Counted from the stretch's first letter, positions 1-6,754 are shown. The stretch: 8,200 nucleotides of DNA from Proteobacteria bacterium UBA664 (GCA_002299125.1 DBNU01000230.1:1-8200), one strand, 5' to 3'. Numbers and translations: made by a program. Notes: generated from the sequence alone by a model not told the origin.

Positions 1-146
1 AGCGGGACGGTTCGCTCGAGGTTGATGATGTGGATCTTGTTGCGCTCGCCGAAGATGTAAGGTGCCATCTTCGGGTGCCAGAAACGGGTCTGGTGGCCAA
101 AGTGAACTCCGGCCTCCAGCATCTGACGCATCGTGACTTCGGCCAT
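1..146 (-). CDS. rpsB: 30S ribosomal protein S2, N-terminal part (runs off the left edge)
   Basis: S2 is a structural protein of the small ribosomal subunit, on the solvent side between head and body, and is needed to load S1. About 48 codons are visible; the rest lies beyond position 1. The protein starts MAEVTMRQMLEAGVHFGHQ and continues through RFWHPKMAPYIFGERN and IHIINLERTVP, which is the hallmark S2 N-terminus (family total about 240-250 residues). The start is the CAT at 144-146 read on the minus strand. A very strong Shine-Dalgarno, AAGGAGG on the minus strand (151-157), lies only 4 bases upstream. The gene diverges from map, as in E. coli, where rpsB is followed by tsf; tsf would lie outside this window. 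Identification is by direct similarity and is secure. Confidence 0.97.
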   Translation of the reverse strand, partial: MAEVTMRQMLEAGVHFGHQTRFWHPKMAPYIFGERNKIHIINLERTVP

Positions 147-346
147 GCGGCCTCCTTCTTGATCGACTTGGGTTGGGCCTCCACGACCCCGACCGCCCGA
201 CCTGCCCGTCGCCGCCATGGGGGCTGACGCGGGGAGGCACCCGGACGACCGCACTTGCGCGGGTCGTGTGTGGAATGGGCACGCGGGTCACGGCTTGACC
301 GTGAATCGCGCGCCTGACGTGCCGCGGGACGGTTGCCCCGCGAAGC
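147..346 (-). promoter_or_regulatory. Presumed rpsB 5' leader with stable hairpins
   Basis: About 200 bases separate the rpsB start from a candidate promoter. Seen directly: perfect or near-perfect inverted repeats at 323-328/337-342 (CGCGGG/CCCGCG, 8-base loop), 288-293/299-304 (TCACGG/CCGTGA, 5-base loop) and 245-249/263-267 (ACGAC/GTCGT, with a further CGC/GCG inside and an ACTT loop). The Shine-Dalgarno at 151-157 closes the leader. Known: in E. coli and other gammaproteobacteria the long rpsB leader is a structured target through which S2 represses rpsB-tsf translation. Inference: this leader does the same here. I could not match it base by base to the published leader structure. Confidence 0.45.
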
Positions 347-360
347 CGGCGGTTTATACC
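333..360 (+). promoter_or_regulatory. Candidate sigma-70 promoter for map-glnD
   Basis: TTGCCC (333-338) and TATACC (355-360) are separated by 16 bases, with a predicted start near 367, about 143 bases before the map start codon. The -10 overlaps the oppositely oriented -10 proposed for rpsB (353-358), so the two polymerase sites would share DNA. AT-rich hexamers are rare in this GC-rich gap, which lends modest support. Confidence 0.35.
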
Positions 361-382
361 ATGCGTACACCCGCCCAACCAA
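353..382 (-). promoter_or_regulatory. Candidate sigma-70 promoter for rpsB
   Basis: Reading the minus strand, TTGGTT (377-382) and TATAAA (353-358) are separated by 18 bases. The -10 matches consensus at 5 of 6 positions, the -35 at only 3 of 6. Transcription would begin near 346, about 200 bases before the rpsB start. A long leader is usual for rpsB. The call rests on motif inspection only. Confidence 0.4.
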
Positions 383-509
383 GAAGAACCCGCCACCGGC
401 ACCCAGTGCGACAGCCCGCCGGGTGGTGGCAGGCCCTTTCCTCAAGCGGGCGGGCAGCGACACACCCCGCCCAGTCGCCCGCGACGCATCCATCCGGTTC
501 CCGAGGTCC
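361..509 (+). other. Presumed 5' untranslated region of map, with hairpin
   Basis: This stretch stays open in the map frame back to 333, but its translation does not resemble any methionine aminopeptidase, and the family start is at 510. It holds a GC-rich hairpin: GCCACC (392-397) pairs with GGTGGC (425-430) and ACCC (401-404) with GGGT (421-424). A second set of G/C runs follows between about 446 and 490. GAGG at 503-506, three bases before the ATG, is the only Shine-Dalgarno-like sequence. No other gene is visible here. Confidence 0.4.
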
Positions 510-1328
510 ATGGCGATCCACATCAAGACTCCTGACGAAATCGAGGCCATGCGCGTGGCCGGTCGCCTCGCTGCCGAGGTGCTCGCCTTCATTGAACCCT
601 ACGTGAAGCCGGGCGTGACCACCGACGAACTCAACGACCGCTGCCACCGCTACATCACCGAAGTCCAGCAGGCGATCCCGGCACCGCTCGACTATCACGG
701 CTTTCCGAAGTCGATCTGCACTTCGGTGAACCAGGTGGTCTGCCATGGCATCCCCGGCGAGCGGGTGCTGAAAGAGGGTGACATCGTCAATGTGGATGTC
801 ACCGTCATCAAGGACGGTTTCCACGGCGACACCAGCCGCATGTTCACGCTCGGCGAACCCGGCGTGCGTGCACGGCGGCTGATTGATGTGACCTACGAGT
901 GCATGGCCCTGGCGATCGAGCTGGTGCGCCCGGGTTGCCATCTGGGCGATCTCGGTGCCGCCATCCAGCGCCACGCCGAGGCCTGCGGGTTTTCGGTGGT
1001 CCGCGAATACTGCGGCCATGGCATCGGTCGGGTCTTCCATGAAGAGCCGCAGATCCTGCACTACGGCAGCCCGGGAACCGGCATGCCACTCGAGCCCGGC
1101 ATGACCTTCACCATCGAGCCCATGATCAACGCCGGCAAACGGCACGTGAAGCTGTTGCCGGACCGCTGGACGGTCATCACGCGTGACCGATCACTGTCTG
1201 CCCAGTGGGAACACACGGTGCTGGTGCACGAGCAGGGGGTTGAAATCCTGACCTTGCGACCGGAGGAGGCGGCCCTTGCCAGCCGGGTGGGTCAGCCGTT
1301 GCCCGTTCCGCACCAGGCGCGGGGATGA
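510..1328 (+). CDS. map: Methionine aminopeptidase, type I
   Basis: This cytoplasmic metalloprotease removes the N-terminal methionine from nascent proteins when the second residue is small. The 272-residue product begins MAIHIKTPDEIEAMRVAG, the usual type Ia start, so the ATG at 510 is chosen although the frame is open further upstream. All five metal ligands of the pita-bread fold are present: D96 (in VNVDVT), D107 (in HGDTSR), H170 (in YCGHGIG), E203 (in TIEPM) and E234 (in WEHTV). The substrate-binding H79 (VCHGIP) is also there. The core length matches E. coli Map (264 residues) with a short C-terminal tail rich in Pro and Arg. There is no N-terminal zinc-finger extension, as expected for type Ia. 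The stop overlaps the glnD start (ATGA, 1325-1328), so the two are probably translationally coupled. It diverges from rpsB as in E. coli. Confidence 0.97.
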   Translation: MAIHIKTPDEIEAMRVAGRLAAEVLAFIEPYVKPGVTTDELNDRCHRYITEVQQAIPAPLDYHGFPKSICTSVNQVVCHGIPGERVLKEGDIVNVDVTVIKDGFHGDTSRMFTLGEPGVRARRLIDVTYECMALAIELVRPGCHLGDLGAAIQRHAEACGFSVVREYCGHGIGRVFHEEPQILHYGSPGTGMPLEPGMTFTIEPMINAGKRHVKLLPDRWTVITRDRSLSAQWEHTVLVHEQGVEILTLRPEEAALASRVGQPLPVPHQARG

Positions 1329-4081
1329 ACGCCAGGCCGCCCGCGCCGGCGCACGACCGATCCACCGTACCGGGACCGGATGCGCGCGCCTTTCCGTTCT
1401 CCTCCCAGGCCACCCGCTCGGCGGCCACCGGCGCCCTCCTCGCCCGCCTGCCGGCCGAGCTCGGACAGGTCGATTCGCTGGCCGCCCCGGCCCAGACCAT
1501 CTTCCGCGAACACCTGCGGTGTGGTGCCGAGTTGTTGCTCGAGGCCTACCGTGCTGGCGAAAGTGTGGAGGTGCTGGTCCACACCCGTGCCGCGCTGGTG
1601 GATCAGGTACTCATCGAGGCCTGGCGCGCTGCTGGTCTGGCTGGCGAGCAGAAGGTCGCGTTGCTGGCAGTCGGTGGCTTTGGACGTGGCGAGCTGCACC
1701 CGGGATCTGATGTGGATGTGGGTGTCGTGCTCGGCAACAGTCGTGTGCTGACTGAGCGCAAGCCGGTCATCGAGGCCCTGGTCGGCTTCCTCTGGGATAT
1801 CGGCCTCGAACTCGCCCTGTCGGTACGCACGGCCCGCGAGGTGGCGGCTGAGGCGGCGAAGGACATCACCGTGATGACCAATCTCACCGAGGCGCGCCAC
1901 CTCGCTGGGGACGCCGCAGTGAGCAGGGCCACGCTGGCCGCCATCGGTCCCGAGCGCATGTGGCCGGCCGAGGCTTTCCTTGCGGCGAAACTCGCGGAGT
2001 TGGAGCAACGCCACCATCGCCACCACGACACGGCCCAGAACCTGGAGCCGAATCTGAAGGAAGGCCCGGGTGGCCTGCGGGATATCCATACCATCGGCTG
2101 GGTGGCCAAGCGGGCCTTGAACGTGCGTTCGCTCGAGGCCCTCGCGGTCGAGGGCTTTCTCACCCTGGCTGAATTGCAGGAGTTGCAGTCGGCACAGGCC
2201 TGCCTCTGGCGCAGCCGCTGGACGCTGCATACGCTGACGGGGAGACGCGAGGATCGGTTGCTCTTCGACTATCAGCGGGCCGTTGCCGCTGCCTTCGGCT
2301 TCACCGATCCGGATGGCACCCGCGCCATCGAACAGTTCATGAAGCTGCACTATCGCACGGCCATCAGCGTCACACGCCTGTCGGAGCTGCTCATCGGTCT
2401 CTTGACCGAGCGCCTGCACGCAGAGGATCGACGGCATCATCCGGTTGCCGTCTCGCGCCGCTTCCAGATCCACGACCGCATGCTGGAGGTGATCCAGCCG
2501 CAGGTCTTCCAGCGCAACCCATTCGCGCTGCTGGAACCCTTCCTCATCCTGCAGCAGAACCCGGAGGTACGGGGTGTCTCCCCACGCACCATCCGCCTCA
2601 TCCGCGAGCAGGCAGTGCGTATCGACAGCCGTTTCCGTGCCGATCTGCGCGCCACCAGCCTGTTCATGGAGATCCTGCGGCAACCCCGCCGTCTGGGTGA
2701 AGCACTCGAACGCATGCACCGTTATGGCGTACTCGAGCAATATCTGCCGGTCTTCGGGCAGGTCGTCGGCATGATGCAGTTCGATCTCTTCCACGTGTAC
2801 ACCGTGGATGAGCACACCCTGCGCGTGGTGCGCAACCTCTCGCGCTTCTGGTCCGACGACCTCTCCGAGACTTCGCCCCTCACGGCCTCCCTCGCGCGCA
2901 GCATTCCGAAGCCGGAGCTGCTGTTCGTGGCCGGCCTGTTCCATGACATCGCCAAGGGTCGCGGGGGCGATCACTCGGAACTCGGCGAGCGCGAGGTGAT
3001 CGACTTTGCCGCCGCCCACCATCTCTCACCCTATGACTCGCGCCTGGTCGCCTGGCTCGTGCGCAATCATCTGGTGATGTCGCGCACCGCCCAGCGCAGC
3101 GATATTGCCGATCCGGAGGTGATTGCACGCTTCGCCCGGCTGGTCGGTGATCGCGACCACCTGAATTACCTCTACCTGCTCACCATCGCCGACATCAGCG
3201 GCACCAATCCGGCGGCCTGGAACAGTTGGAAGGATGCCCTCCTCGCCGAACTCTATCGCAATACCTTGCGCGCCCTGCGGGGTGGCCTGGAGAGTCCGCT
3301 CGACAAGGCCGAGCGGCTCGAAGAAACCCGCTCGGACACCCGCCTGCTGCTCGTGGGCACCGGCCTGCCGCGTAAACGGCTGGACGCCCTCTGGGAGGAT
3401 TTCGGCGAGGATTATCTGCTGCGTCATCGTCCGGACGAGATCGCCTGGCACAGCCAGAACGTCGCCTCGGCACGCGCGACGGATCTGCCGCTCGTACTGG
3501 TACGCCGACGCACGGCCCGAGGTGGCAGCGAGGTCTTCGTCTACACCGAGGATTCTGATCGCGTCTTCATGCTGACGACCGCCGTGCTCGAACAGCTCAA
3601 TGTCACCGTACAGGACGCGCGGATCATCCGTTCCGCCAGCGGCCATACGCTGCACACCTACATCGTGCTCGATGCGCAGTCGGGCGGTGTGCTCGAAAGC
3701 GAGGAACGCGCCAATGAAGTGGTCCGGCGTGTGCGCGAGGCCCTCGGTGAGCCGGAGCGGCCGCGGCGGACACCCAGCCGCTGGCATAACCGCCAGCTTC
3801 GGCACTTCCATCACCCCACCCGCGTGTCGTTCAGTCAGGACCCCGCCAACCAGCGCACCGTGATGGAGGTCACCGGCACCGATCGGCCAGGTTTTCTCTA
3901 TCGCGTGGCCCTGGCACTGCAACTGTGCGGCGTGCGCCTGCGGAACGCGAAGATCGCCACCTTCGGTGAGCGCGTGGAGGACATCTTCTTCATCACCACC
4001 CTCGATGACCACCCCATCCAGGACGAGCTGAAGTTCGAGTGCCTGCGCAACACGGTGGCCGAGGCTCTGGCGGAGCGTTGA
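1325..4081 (+). CDS. glnD: Bifunctional PII uridylyltransferase / uridylyl-removing enzyme
   Basis: GlnD senses glutamine and adds UMP to, or removes it from, PII proteins (GlnB/GlnK), thereby controlling glutamine synthetase adenylylation and nitrogen-regulated transcription. The product is 918 residues (E. coli 890). Domains in order: a nucleotidyltransferase domain with GGFGRGELHPGSDVDV at 117-132, including catalytic Asp129 and Asp131; a helical PII-UTase domain with the conserved GGLRDIHT segment; an HD hydrolase domain with H497 (VDEHTLRV), H540-D541 (LFHDIAKGRGGDH) and H550; and two C-terminal ACT domains, about 736-810 and 845-917, the latter opening VMEVTGTDRPGFLYRV. All catalytic motifs for both activities look intact. 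The start overlaps the map stop by ATGA, with only a weak G-rich Shine-Dalgarno upstream, which fits translational coupling. The N-terminal ~35 residues are Pro/Ala-rich and poorly conserved, so a slightly later start cannot be excluded. In E. coli dapD follows; here mutH does. Confidence 0.97.
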   Translation: MNARPPAPAHDRSTVPGPDARAFPFSSQATRSAATGALLARLPAELGQVDSLAAPAQTIFREHLRCGAELLLEAYRAGESVEVLVHTRAALVDQVLIEAWRAAGLAGEQKVALLAVGGFGRGELHPGSDVDVGVVLGNSRVLTERKPVIEALVGFLWDIGLELALSVRTAREVAAEAAKDITVMTNLTEARHLAGDAAVSRATLAAIGPERMWPAEAFLAAKLAELEQRHHRHHDTAQNLEPNLKEGPGGLRDIHTIGWVAKRALNVRSLEALAVEGFLTLAELQELQSAQACLWRSRWTLHTLTGRREDRLLFDYQRAVAAAFGFTDPDGTRAIEQFMKLHYRTAISVTRLSELLIGLLTERLHAEDRRHHPVAVSRRFQIHDRMLEVIQPQVFQRNPFALLEPFLILQQNPEVRGVSPRTIRLIREQAVRIDSRFRADLRATSLFMEILRQPRRLGEALERMHRYGVLEQYLPVFGQVVGMMQFDLFHVYTVDEHTLRVVRNLSRFWSDDLSETSPLTASLARSIPKPELLFVAGLFHDIAKGRGGDHSELGEREVIDFAAAHHLSPYDSRLVAWLVRNHLVMSRTAQRSDIADPEVIARFARLVGDRDHLNYLYLLTIADISGTNPAAWNSWKDALLAELYRNTLRALRGGLESPLDKAERLEETRSDTRLLLVGTGLPRKRLDALWEDFGEDYLLRHRPDEIAWHSQNVASARATDLPLVLVRRRTARGGSEVFVYTEDSDRVFMLTTAVLEQLNVTVQDARIIRSASGHTLHTYIVLDAQSGGVLESEERANEVVRRVREALGEPERPRRTPSRWHNRQLRHFHHPTRVSFSQDPANQRTVMEVTGTDRPGFLYRVALALQLCGVRLRNAKIATFGERVEDIFFITTLDDHPIQDELKFECLRNTVAEALAER

Positions 4082-4130
4082 GCGTGCGCTGGTCGTCACT
4101 CACGGTTTACGCTGCGGTCGCGCCAGTCGG

Positions 4131-4793
4131 ATGACGCCACCACGGGACGAGGCCGAACTGCTCGCCCGCGCCCTGGCCATCGCCGGGATGCCGCTTGGAA
4201 CGCTGGCCGCGCGTGCGCCATCGACCCGGCACAAGGGTTGGTCCGGAGAGACGATCGAGCGGGCGCTCGGTGTGCCTGACTCGAACTACGATGGCCCTGA
4301 CTTTCCCGCGCTCGGGATCGAGCTCAAGACCATCCCGGTGGACCCCGGCATGCGGCCGCTGGAGAGCACCCATATCTGCACCCTCAACCCGCATGAAGAC
4401 ACCGCGAGTGACTGGCCCCGGTCGCGGGTACGGGCGAAGCTCGCCCGCGTGCTGTGGATCCCGCTGCTGGTCACGGCGAGAAACGATCCCGCCAGCCGCA
4501 TCGTCGGGCAGGCACTGATCTGGTCACCTGCACCGGCCGAGGAGGCGCGTCTGCGCGCTGACTGGGAAGAACTCATGGAACGTGTGGCCTGCGGACGGCT
4601 GGAGGAAACCAGCGCCCGCATCGGAGAGTGGCTGCAGTTGCGGCCGAAGGCCGCGCACGGGCGGGTGACGGCGGCGGGACACGCCGCCGACGGCACGCCA
4701 GAAGCGCAGCTCCCACGCGGCTTCTATCTGCGCCCAACCTTCACCGCGCACCTGCTGGCCAGGCACTACCTTCAGGCATCTCTGCACGAATGA
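4131..4793 (+). CDS. mutH: DNA mismatch repair endonuclease MutH
   Basis: MutH nicks the unmethylated strand at hemimethylated GATC sites when activated by MutS-MutL, directing repair to the new strand. The 220-residue product matches the E. coli protein (229 residues) along its length. The catalytic D-x6-E-x-K motif is D57, E64 and K66 (DFPALGIELKTIPV). E43 (in KGWSGETIERALG) corresponds to E. coli E56, and K103 (VRAKLARVLWIP) to K116. Other family blocks follow: LREDWEELM-like at about 142-150, LQLRPKAA near 168-175 and the C-terminal PRGFYLRPTF. No essential residue seems lost. The ATG at 4131 is the first usable start in frame; its Shine-Dalgarno is poor. It lies 49 bases after glnD on the same strand with no terminator between, so co-transcription is likely. 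Its presence implies a Dam methylase and MutS/MutL elsewhere. Confidence 0.96.
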   Translation: MTPPRDEAELLARALAIAGMPLGTLAARAPSTRHKGWSGETIERALGVPDSNYDGPDFPALGIELKTIPVDPGMRPLESTHICTLNPHEDTASDWPRSRVRAKLARVLWIPLLVTARNDPASRIVGQALIWSPAPAEEARLRADWEELMERVACGRLEETSARIGEWLQLRPKAAHGRVTAAGHAADGTPEAQLPRGFYLRPTFTAHLLARHYLQASLHE

Positions 4794-4862
4794 CCCCAAC
4801 CAGGGACTGCGCCCGGCTCCCCAGGAAGCGGATCTCCGGGGCACCCATCGGTAGCGCGCAAC

Positions 4863-4974
4863 CCGTCATGCCCGCCCCCTACAAGAGCACTCGGGGGCAG
4901 GCTGCGGCGGGCATCCAGTCCTTGCTTGGCGATGGCGCAGCGACACGGGATCCCCGCGCAGGCGGGGATGACGG
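4863..4974. repeat. REP/MITE-like inverted-repeat element, 112 bases
   Basis: The ends are 13-base inverted repeats with one mismatch: CCGTCATGCCCGC (4863-4875) and GCGGGGATGACGG (4962-4974). The right half is a tight hairpin: ATCCCCGC (4950-4957), loop GCAG, GCGGGGAT (4962-4969). The left half can pair ATGCCCGC (4868-4875) with GCGGGCAT (4907-4914), or alternatively GCCCCC (4874-4879) with GGGGGC (4893-4898). The left half continues into ATCCAGTC (4913-4920). This GTCAT-CCCGC ... GCGGG-ATCCAG ... GCGGG-ATGAC architecture resembles short repeat pairs known between genes in many GC-rich proteobacteria. A further terminus copy lies at 8178-8190. It has no coding capacity. It may also act as an mRNA 3' hairpin for mutH, but lacks a T-run. 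Confidence 0.7.
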
Positions 4975-5092
4975 AGGGGTGGTCGTGCCGGCCAGTCTGG
5001 GCGGCGATTCCGCGCCGACCCGTTCCGCCGGTCGGTACGCCCGAGGGCACGGCAGGCCCGGCGCTGAGGCATGCGACGGCGGGCACAGCGGG

Positions 5093-5098
5093 TACACT
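5093..5098 (+). promoter_or_regulatory. Candidate -10 element for dusA
   Basis: TACACT matches the sigma-70 -10 consensus at 4 of 6 positions, and an initiating base would fall about 5104-5106, right at the ATG at 5107. No -35 resembling TTGACA is found at the right distance, so the promoter is weak or activator-dependent if real. A start here would make the mRNA leaderless for the ATG at 5107, or give it a leader of about 38 bases for the ATG at 5143. Confidence 0.3.
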
Positions 5099-5106
5099 GC
5101 GCGCCC

Positions 5107-6186
5107 ATGTCCGCTCCAGAGCCCTGCCCTGCCCCGACGCCAATGCATCCGGCCCTCCCGGAGCGGCTGTCCGTCGCGCCGATGATGGACCGCACCGACC
5201 GCCACTTCCGCCTTCTGATGCGCCTGTTGGCACCCGGCGTGCGTCTTTACACCGAGATGGTCACGGCGCAGGCCGTGCTGCACGGTGATCTGGAGCGCCT
5301 GCTGGGTTTCGATGCGCGCGAGCAACCGCTCGCCCTGCAGCTCGGGGGCAGCGATCCGGATCTCCTGGCCCAGGCCACGCGGCACGCCGTCGCCATGGGC
5401 TACGCCGAGGTGAATCTCAACTGCGGCTGCCCCAGCAGCCGCGTCACGGATGGCCGCTTCGGGGCCTGCCTGATGGCAGAACCCGAGATCGTCGCCGACT
5501 GTATCCGGGCGATGCGTGAGGCGGCAGGTCGGGTGCCTGTCACGGTCAAGACCCGCATCGGCATCGACGATCGCGACAGTTGGGAGGATCTGCTGCACTT
5601 CGTCGGTCGCGTCGTGGACGCAGGTACCGACTATCTCATCGTGCATGCGCGCAAGGCCTGGCTCCACGGTTTGAGTCCGCACGAGAACCGCACCGTGCCG
5701 CCGCTGCGTCACGAGGTGGTCTACCGTCTGGCCGCTGCCTTTCCCGGGCTCGGGATCGCCATCAACGGCGGCTTCACCACAGCCGCCGCAGTGCATTCGG
5801 CCCTCACCCGGGTACATGGCGTCATGATCGGGCGTGCCGCCTGGGATGACCCGTGGCTGTTGGCCGAACTGGACGACACCCTCGCGGGGCGGCCCCCCGG
5901 TGAGCGCGCGACCCGTCGCCGCGCGGTGCTGGCGACCTACGCCGAATACGCCACCTGCGCCCTCGAGCGCGGGGCCACCACCCGCGCCCTGCTCCGCCCG
6001 CTGCACGGGCTCTTCCACCGGGAACCCGGGGCCAGGGCGTGGCGTCGCAGCCTCGCGCTGGCCATGCCGGGCGGAGATGATGTTGTGATCGCCCTGGACT
6101 CTGCCCTGGACCTCGCCCTGGCTGCTGCCGCGGCGGTCGATCGCGGCCCCGGGGTCGACCAATGCGCGCGCCGAGCGCTGTCGTGA
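5107..6186 (+). CDS. dusA: tRNA-dihydrouridine(20/20a) synthase, DusA type
   Basis: DusA is an FMN-dependent, NADPH-using enzyme that reduces uridine to dihydrouridine at positions 20/20a of the tRNA D-loop. From the ATG at 5107 it has 359 residues. A TIM-barrel domain begins with LSVAPMMDRTDRHFR (21-35) and YTEMVTAQAVLHGD (48-61). The catalytic cysteine is C108 in NLNCGCPSSRV. FMN-contacting blocks are K148 (VKTRIG), H180 (IVHARKAWLHGLSP, the DusA subfamily signature), N220-G221-G222 and G242-R243 (GVMIGR). The C-terminal helical tRNA-binding domain includes the family block GLFHREPGARAWRR. Start choice is uncertain: ATGs at 5071, 5107 and 5143 share the frame and none has a clear Shine-Dalgarno. 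5107 gives an N-terminus the length of E. coli DusA; 5143 (347 residues) also retains the whole domain. The 5071 start would lie upstream of the proposed -10. Confidence 0.93.
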   Translation: MSAPEPCPAPTPMHPALPERLSVAPMMDRTDRHFRLLMRLLAPGVRLYTEMVTAQAVLHGDLERLLGFDAREQPLALQLGGSDPDLLAQATRHAVAMGYAEVNLNCGCPSSRVTDGRFGACLMAEPEIVADCIRAMREAAGRVPVTVKTRIGIDDRDSWEDLLHFVGRVVDAGTDYLIVHARKAWLHGLSPHENRTVPPLRHEVVYRLAAAFPGLGIAINGGFTTAAAVHSALTRVHGVMIGRAAWDDPWLLAELDDTLAGRPPGERATRRRAVLATYAEYATCALERGATTRALLRPLHGLFHREPGARAWRRSLALAMPGGDDVVIALDSALDLALAAAAAVDRGPGVDQCARRALS

Positions 6187-6196
6187 AGCACTGCAG

Positions 6197-6210
6197 GACT
6201 CCCCGGAGTC
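6197..6210. repeat. Short perfect inverted repeat between dusA and the lipoprotein gene
   Basis: GACTCC (6197-6202) and GGAGTC (6205-6210) are exact inverted repeats separated by two bases, ten bases after the dusA stop. As RNA it would fold as a 5-bp stem with a 4-base loop. No T-run follows, so it is not a standard terminator. It may be a weak 3' hairpin or a protein site, or chance. Confidence 0.3.
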
Positions 6211-6238
6211 GCGTGGCTGAGCAATCGAACGGAAACAC

Positions 6239-6243
6239 AGGAG
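6239..6243 (+). promoter_or_regulatory. Ribosome binding site of the lipoprotein gene
   Basis: AGGAG lies 7 bases before the ATG at 6251 and 13 before an in-frame ATG at 6257. It therefore decides for 6251 as the start. It is one of the few clear Shine-Dalgarno sequences on the plus strand of this window. Confidence 0.7.
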
Positions 6244-6250
6244 TCACCCG

Positions 6251-6754
6251 ATGACGATGCGGCACAGCAACCATCCATCCCACAGCCCGAAGCGCGTCTT
6301 GCACGGGCTTGCCAGCGCCCTGCTGGCGATGCTCGCAGGCTGCGGTGGTGAGGCGGAACGCGGGGTACAGGAGGCAGCAGCCCCCGCGCCGGATCTGCGG
6401 GCCGAGGCGCGTGCACTCGAGGCCGAACAGAAGGCCCGGCGCCAACGTGAGGCCGAGGAACTGGATCGGCTGATCGCCAGCATGCAACCGGTCTATGCGA
6501 AACTGGAGGAAGTACGCAAAGGCACCGCGAAGCTGCACGACCGACTCACGCGACGCCTGCGCCGTCAGACGATCCCGCCCGAACACGGGGCGGAGATCAC
6601 CCGCATCATGTCGGAGGTCAACTACCAACTGCGCACGCCCCGCCAGCTCGGGGCCTTCAAGTCCGAAGACGAGGTCAGGCGCGAACTCGAGCGCTCGCAA
6701 CTGATGGCCTCGGAGCTTGCACGTGTGGATGCCTGGGTTCCTGAGCAACGCTGA
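6251..6754 (+). CDS. Small putative outer-membrane lipoprotein of unknown function
   Basis: I do not recognise this 167-residue protein. It starts with a basic, His-rich segment (1-16) followed by a hydrophobic stretch and a lipobox LAGC at 28-31 (VLHGLASALLAMLAGCGG), so it should be a type II signal-peptide lipoprotein processed at C31. Residue +2 is Gly, not Asp, which by the Lol sorting rule suggests the outer membrane. A short Ala/Pro linker (41-48) leads into highly charged Ala/Glu/Arg-rich sequence at about 49-78 and 82-106, probably long helices or a coiled coil. A more polar C-terminal part ends in a second charged helix (about 138-158). There are no cysteines besides C31 and no enzymatic motif. 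The start is backed by AGGAG 7 bases upstream. It follows dusA by 64 bases and converges on rarA. A periplasmic scaffold or envelope-associated role is conceivable but unproven. Confidence 0.8.
   Translation: MTMRHSNHPSHSPKRVLHGLASALLAMLAGCGGEAERGVQEAAAPAPDLRAEARALEAEQKARRQREAEELDRLIASMQPVYAKLEEVRKGTAKLHDRLTRRLRRQTIPPEHGAEITRIMSEVNYQLRTPRQLGAFKSEDEVRRELERSQLMASELARVDAWVPEQR

Larger units (their letters stand above)
4794..5106. other. Intergenic region between mutH and dusA
   Basis: These 313 bases contain no convincing gene: open frames here do not resemble proteins and are explained by high GC. The stretch holds the inverted-repeat element at 4863-4974 and a candidate -10 for dusA at 5093-5098. 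I see no rho-independent terminator with a T-run after mutH. The rest (4794-4862 and 4975-5085) shows nothing recognisable. Confidence 0.6.

Noticed and set aside
295..322. TTGACC at 295-300 as a -35 for map
   Set aside because: Although it resembles the consensus, the sequence 16-18 bases downstream (around 317-322) is GC-rich with no -10-like hexamer. It is also part of the 288-304 hairpin.
333..509. N-terminal extension of map by 59 residues
   Set aside because: The extension is Pro/Arg-rich low-complexity sequence unlike any Map N-terminus, has no zinc-finger motif, and the family start is at 510. It also overlaps the proposed promoter.
1292..3022. Long open frame on the minus strand opposite glnD (576 codons)
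   Set aside because: It lies opposite the intact, fully motif-bearing glnD. Long antisense frames are expected in GC-rich genes; the translation shows no protein-family features.
3026..4099. Second long minus-strand open frame opposite glnD (357 codons)
   Set aside because: Same reason: a frame shadow of glnD with no recognisable domain or start signal.
4863..4974. Rho-independent terminator of mutH
   Set aside because: Strong hairpins are present but no T-run follows on either strand, and the recurrence of the terminus at 8178 fits a dispersed repeat better.
4794..5106. A small gene or CRISPR-like array in the mutH-dusA gap
   Set aside because: The repeats are inverted ends of one element, not regularly spaced direct repeats, and no open frame here has a start signal or recognisable product.
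4879..6162. Long minus-strand open frame opposite dusA (427 codons)
   Set aside because: Antisense to a clear dusA, and it runs through the repeat element; composition-driven.
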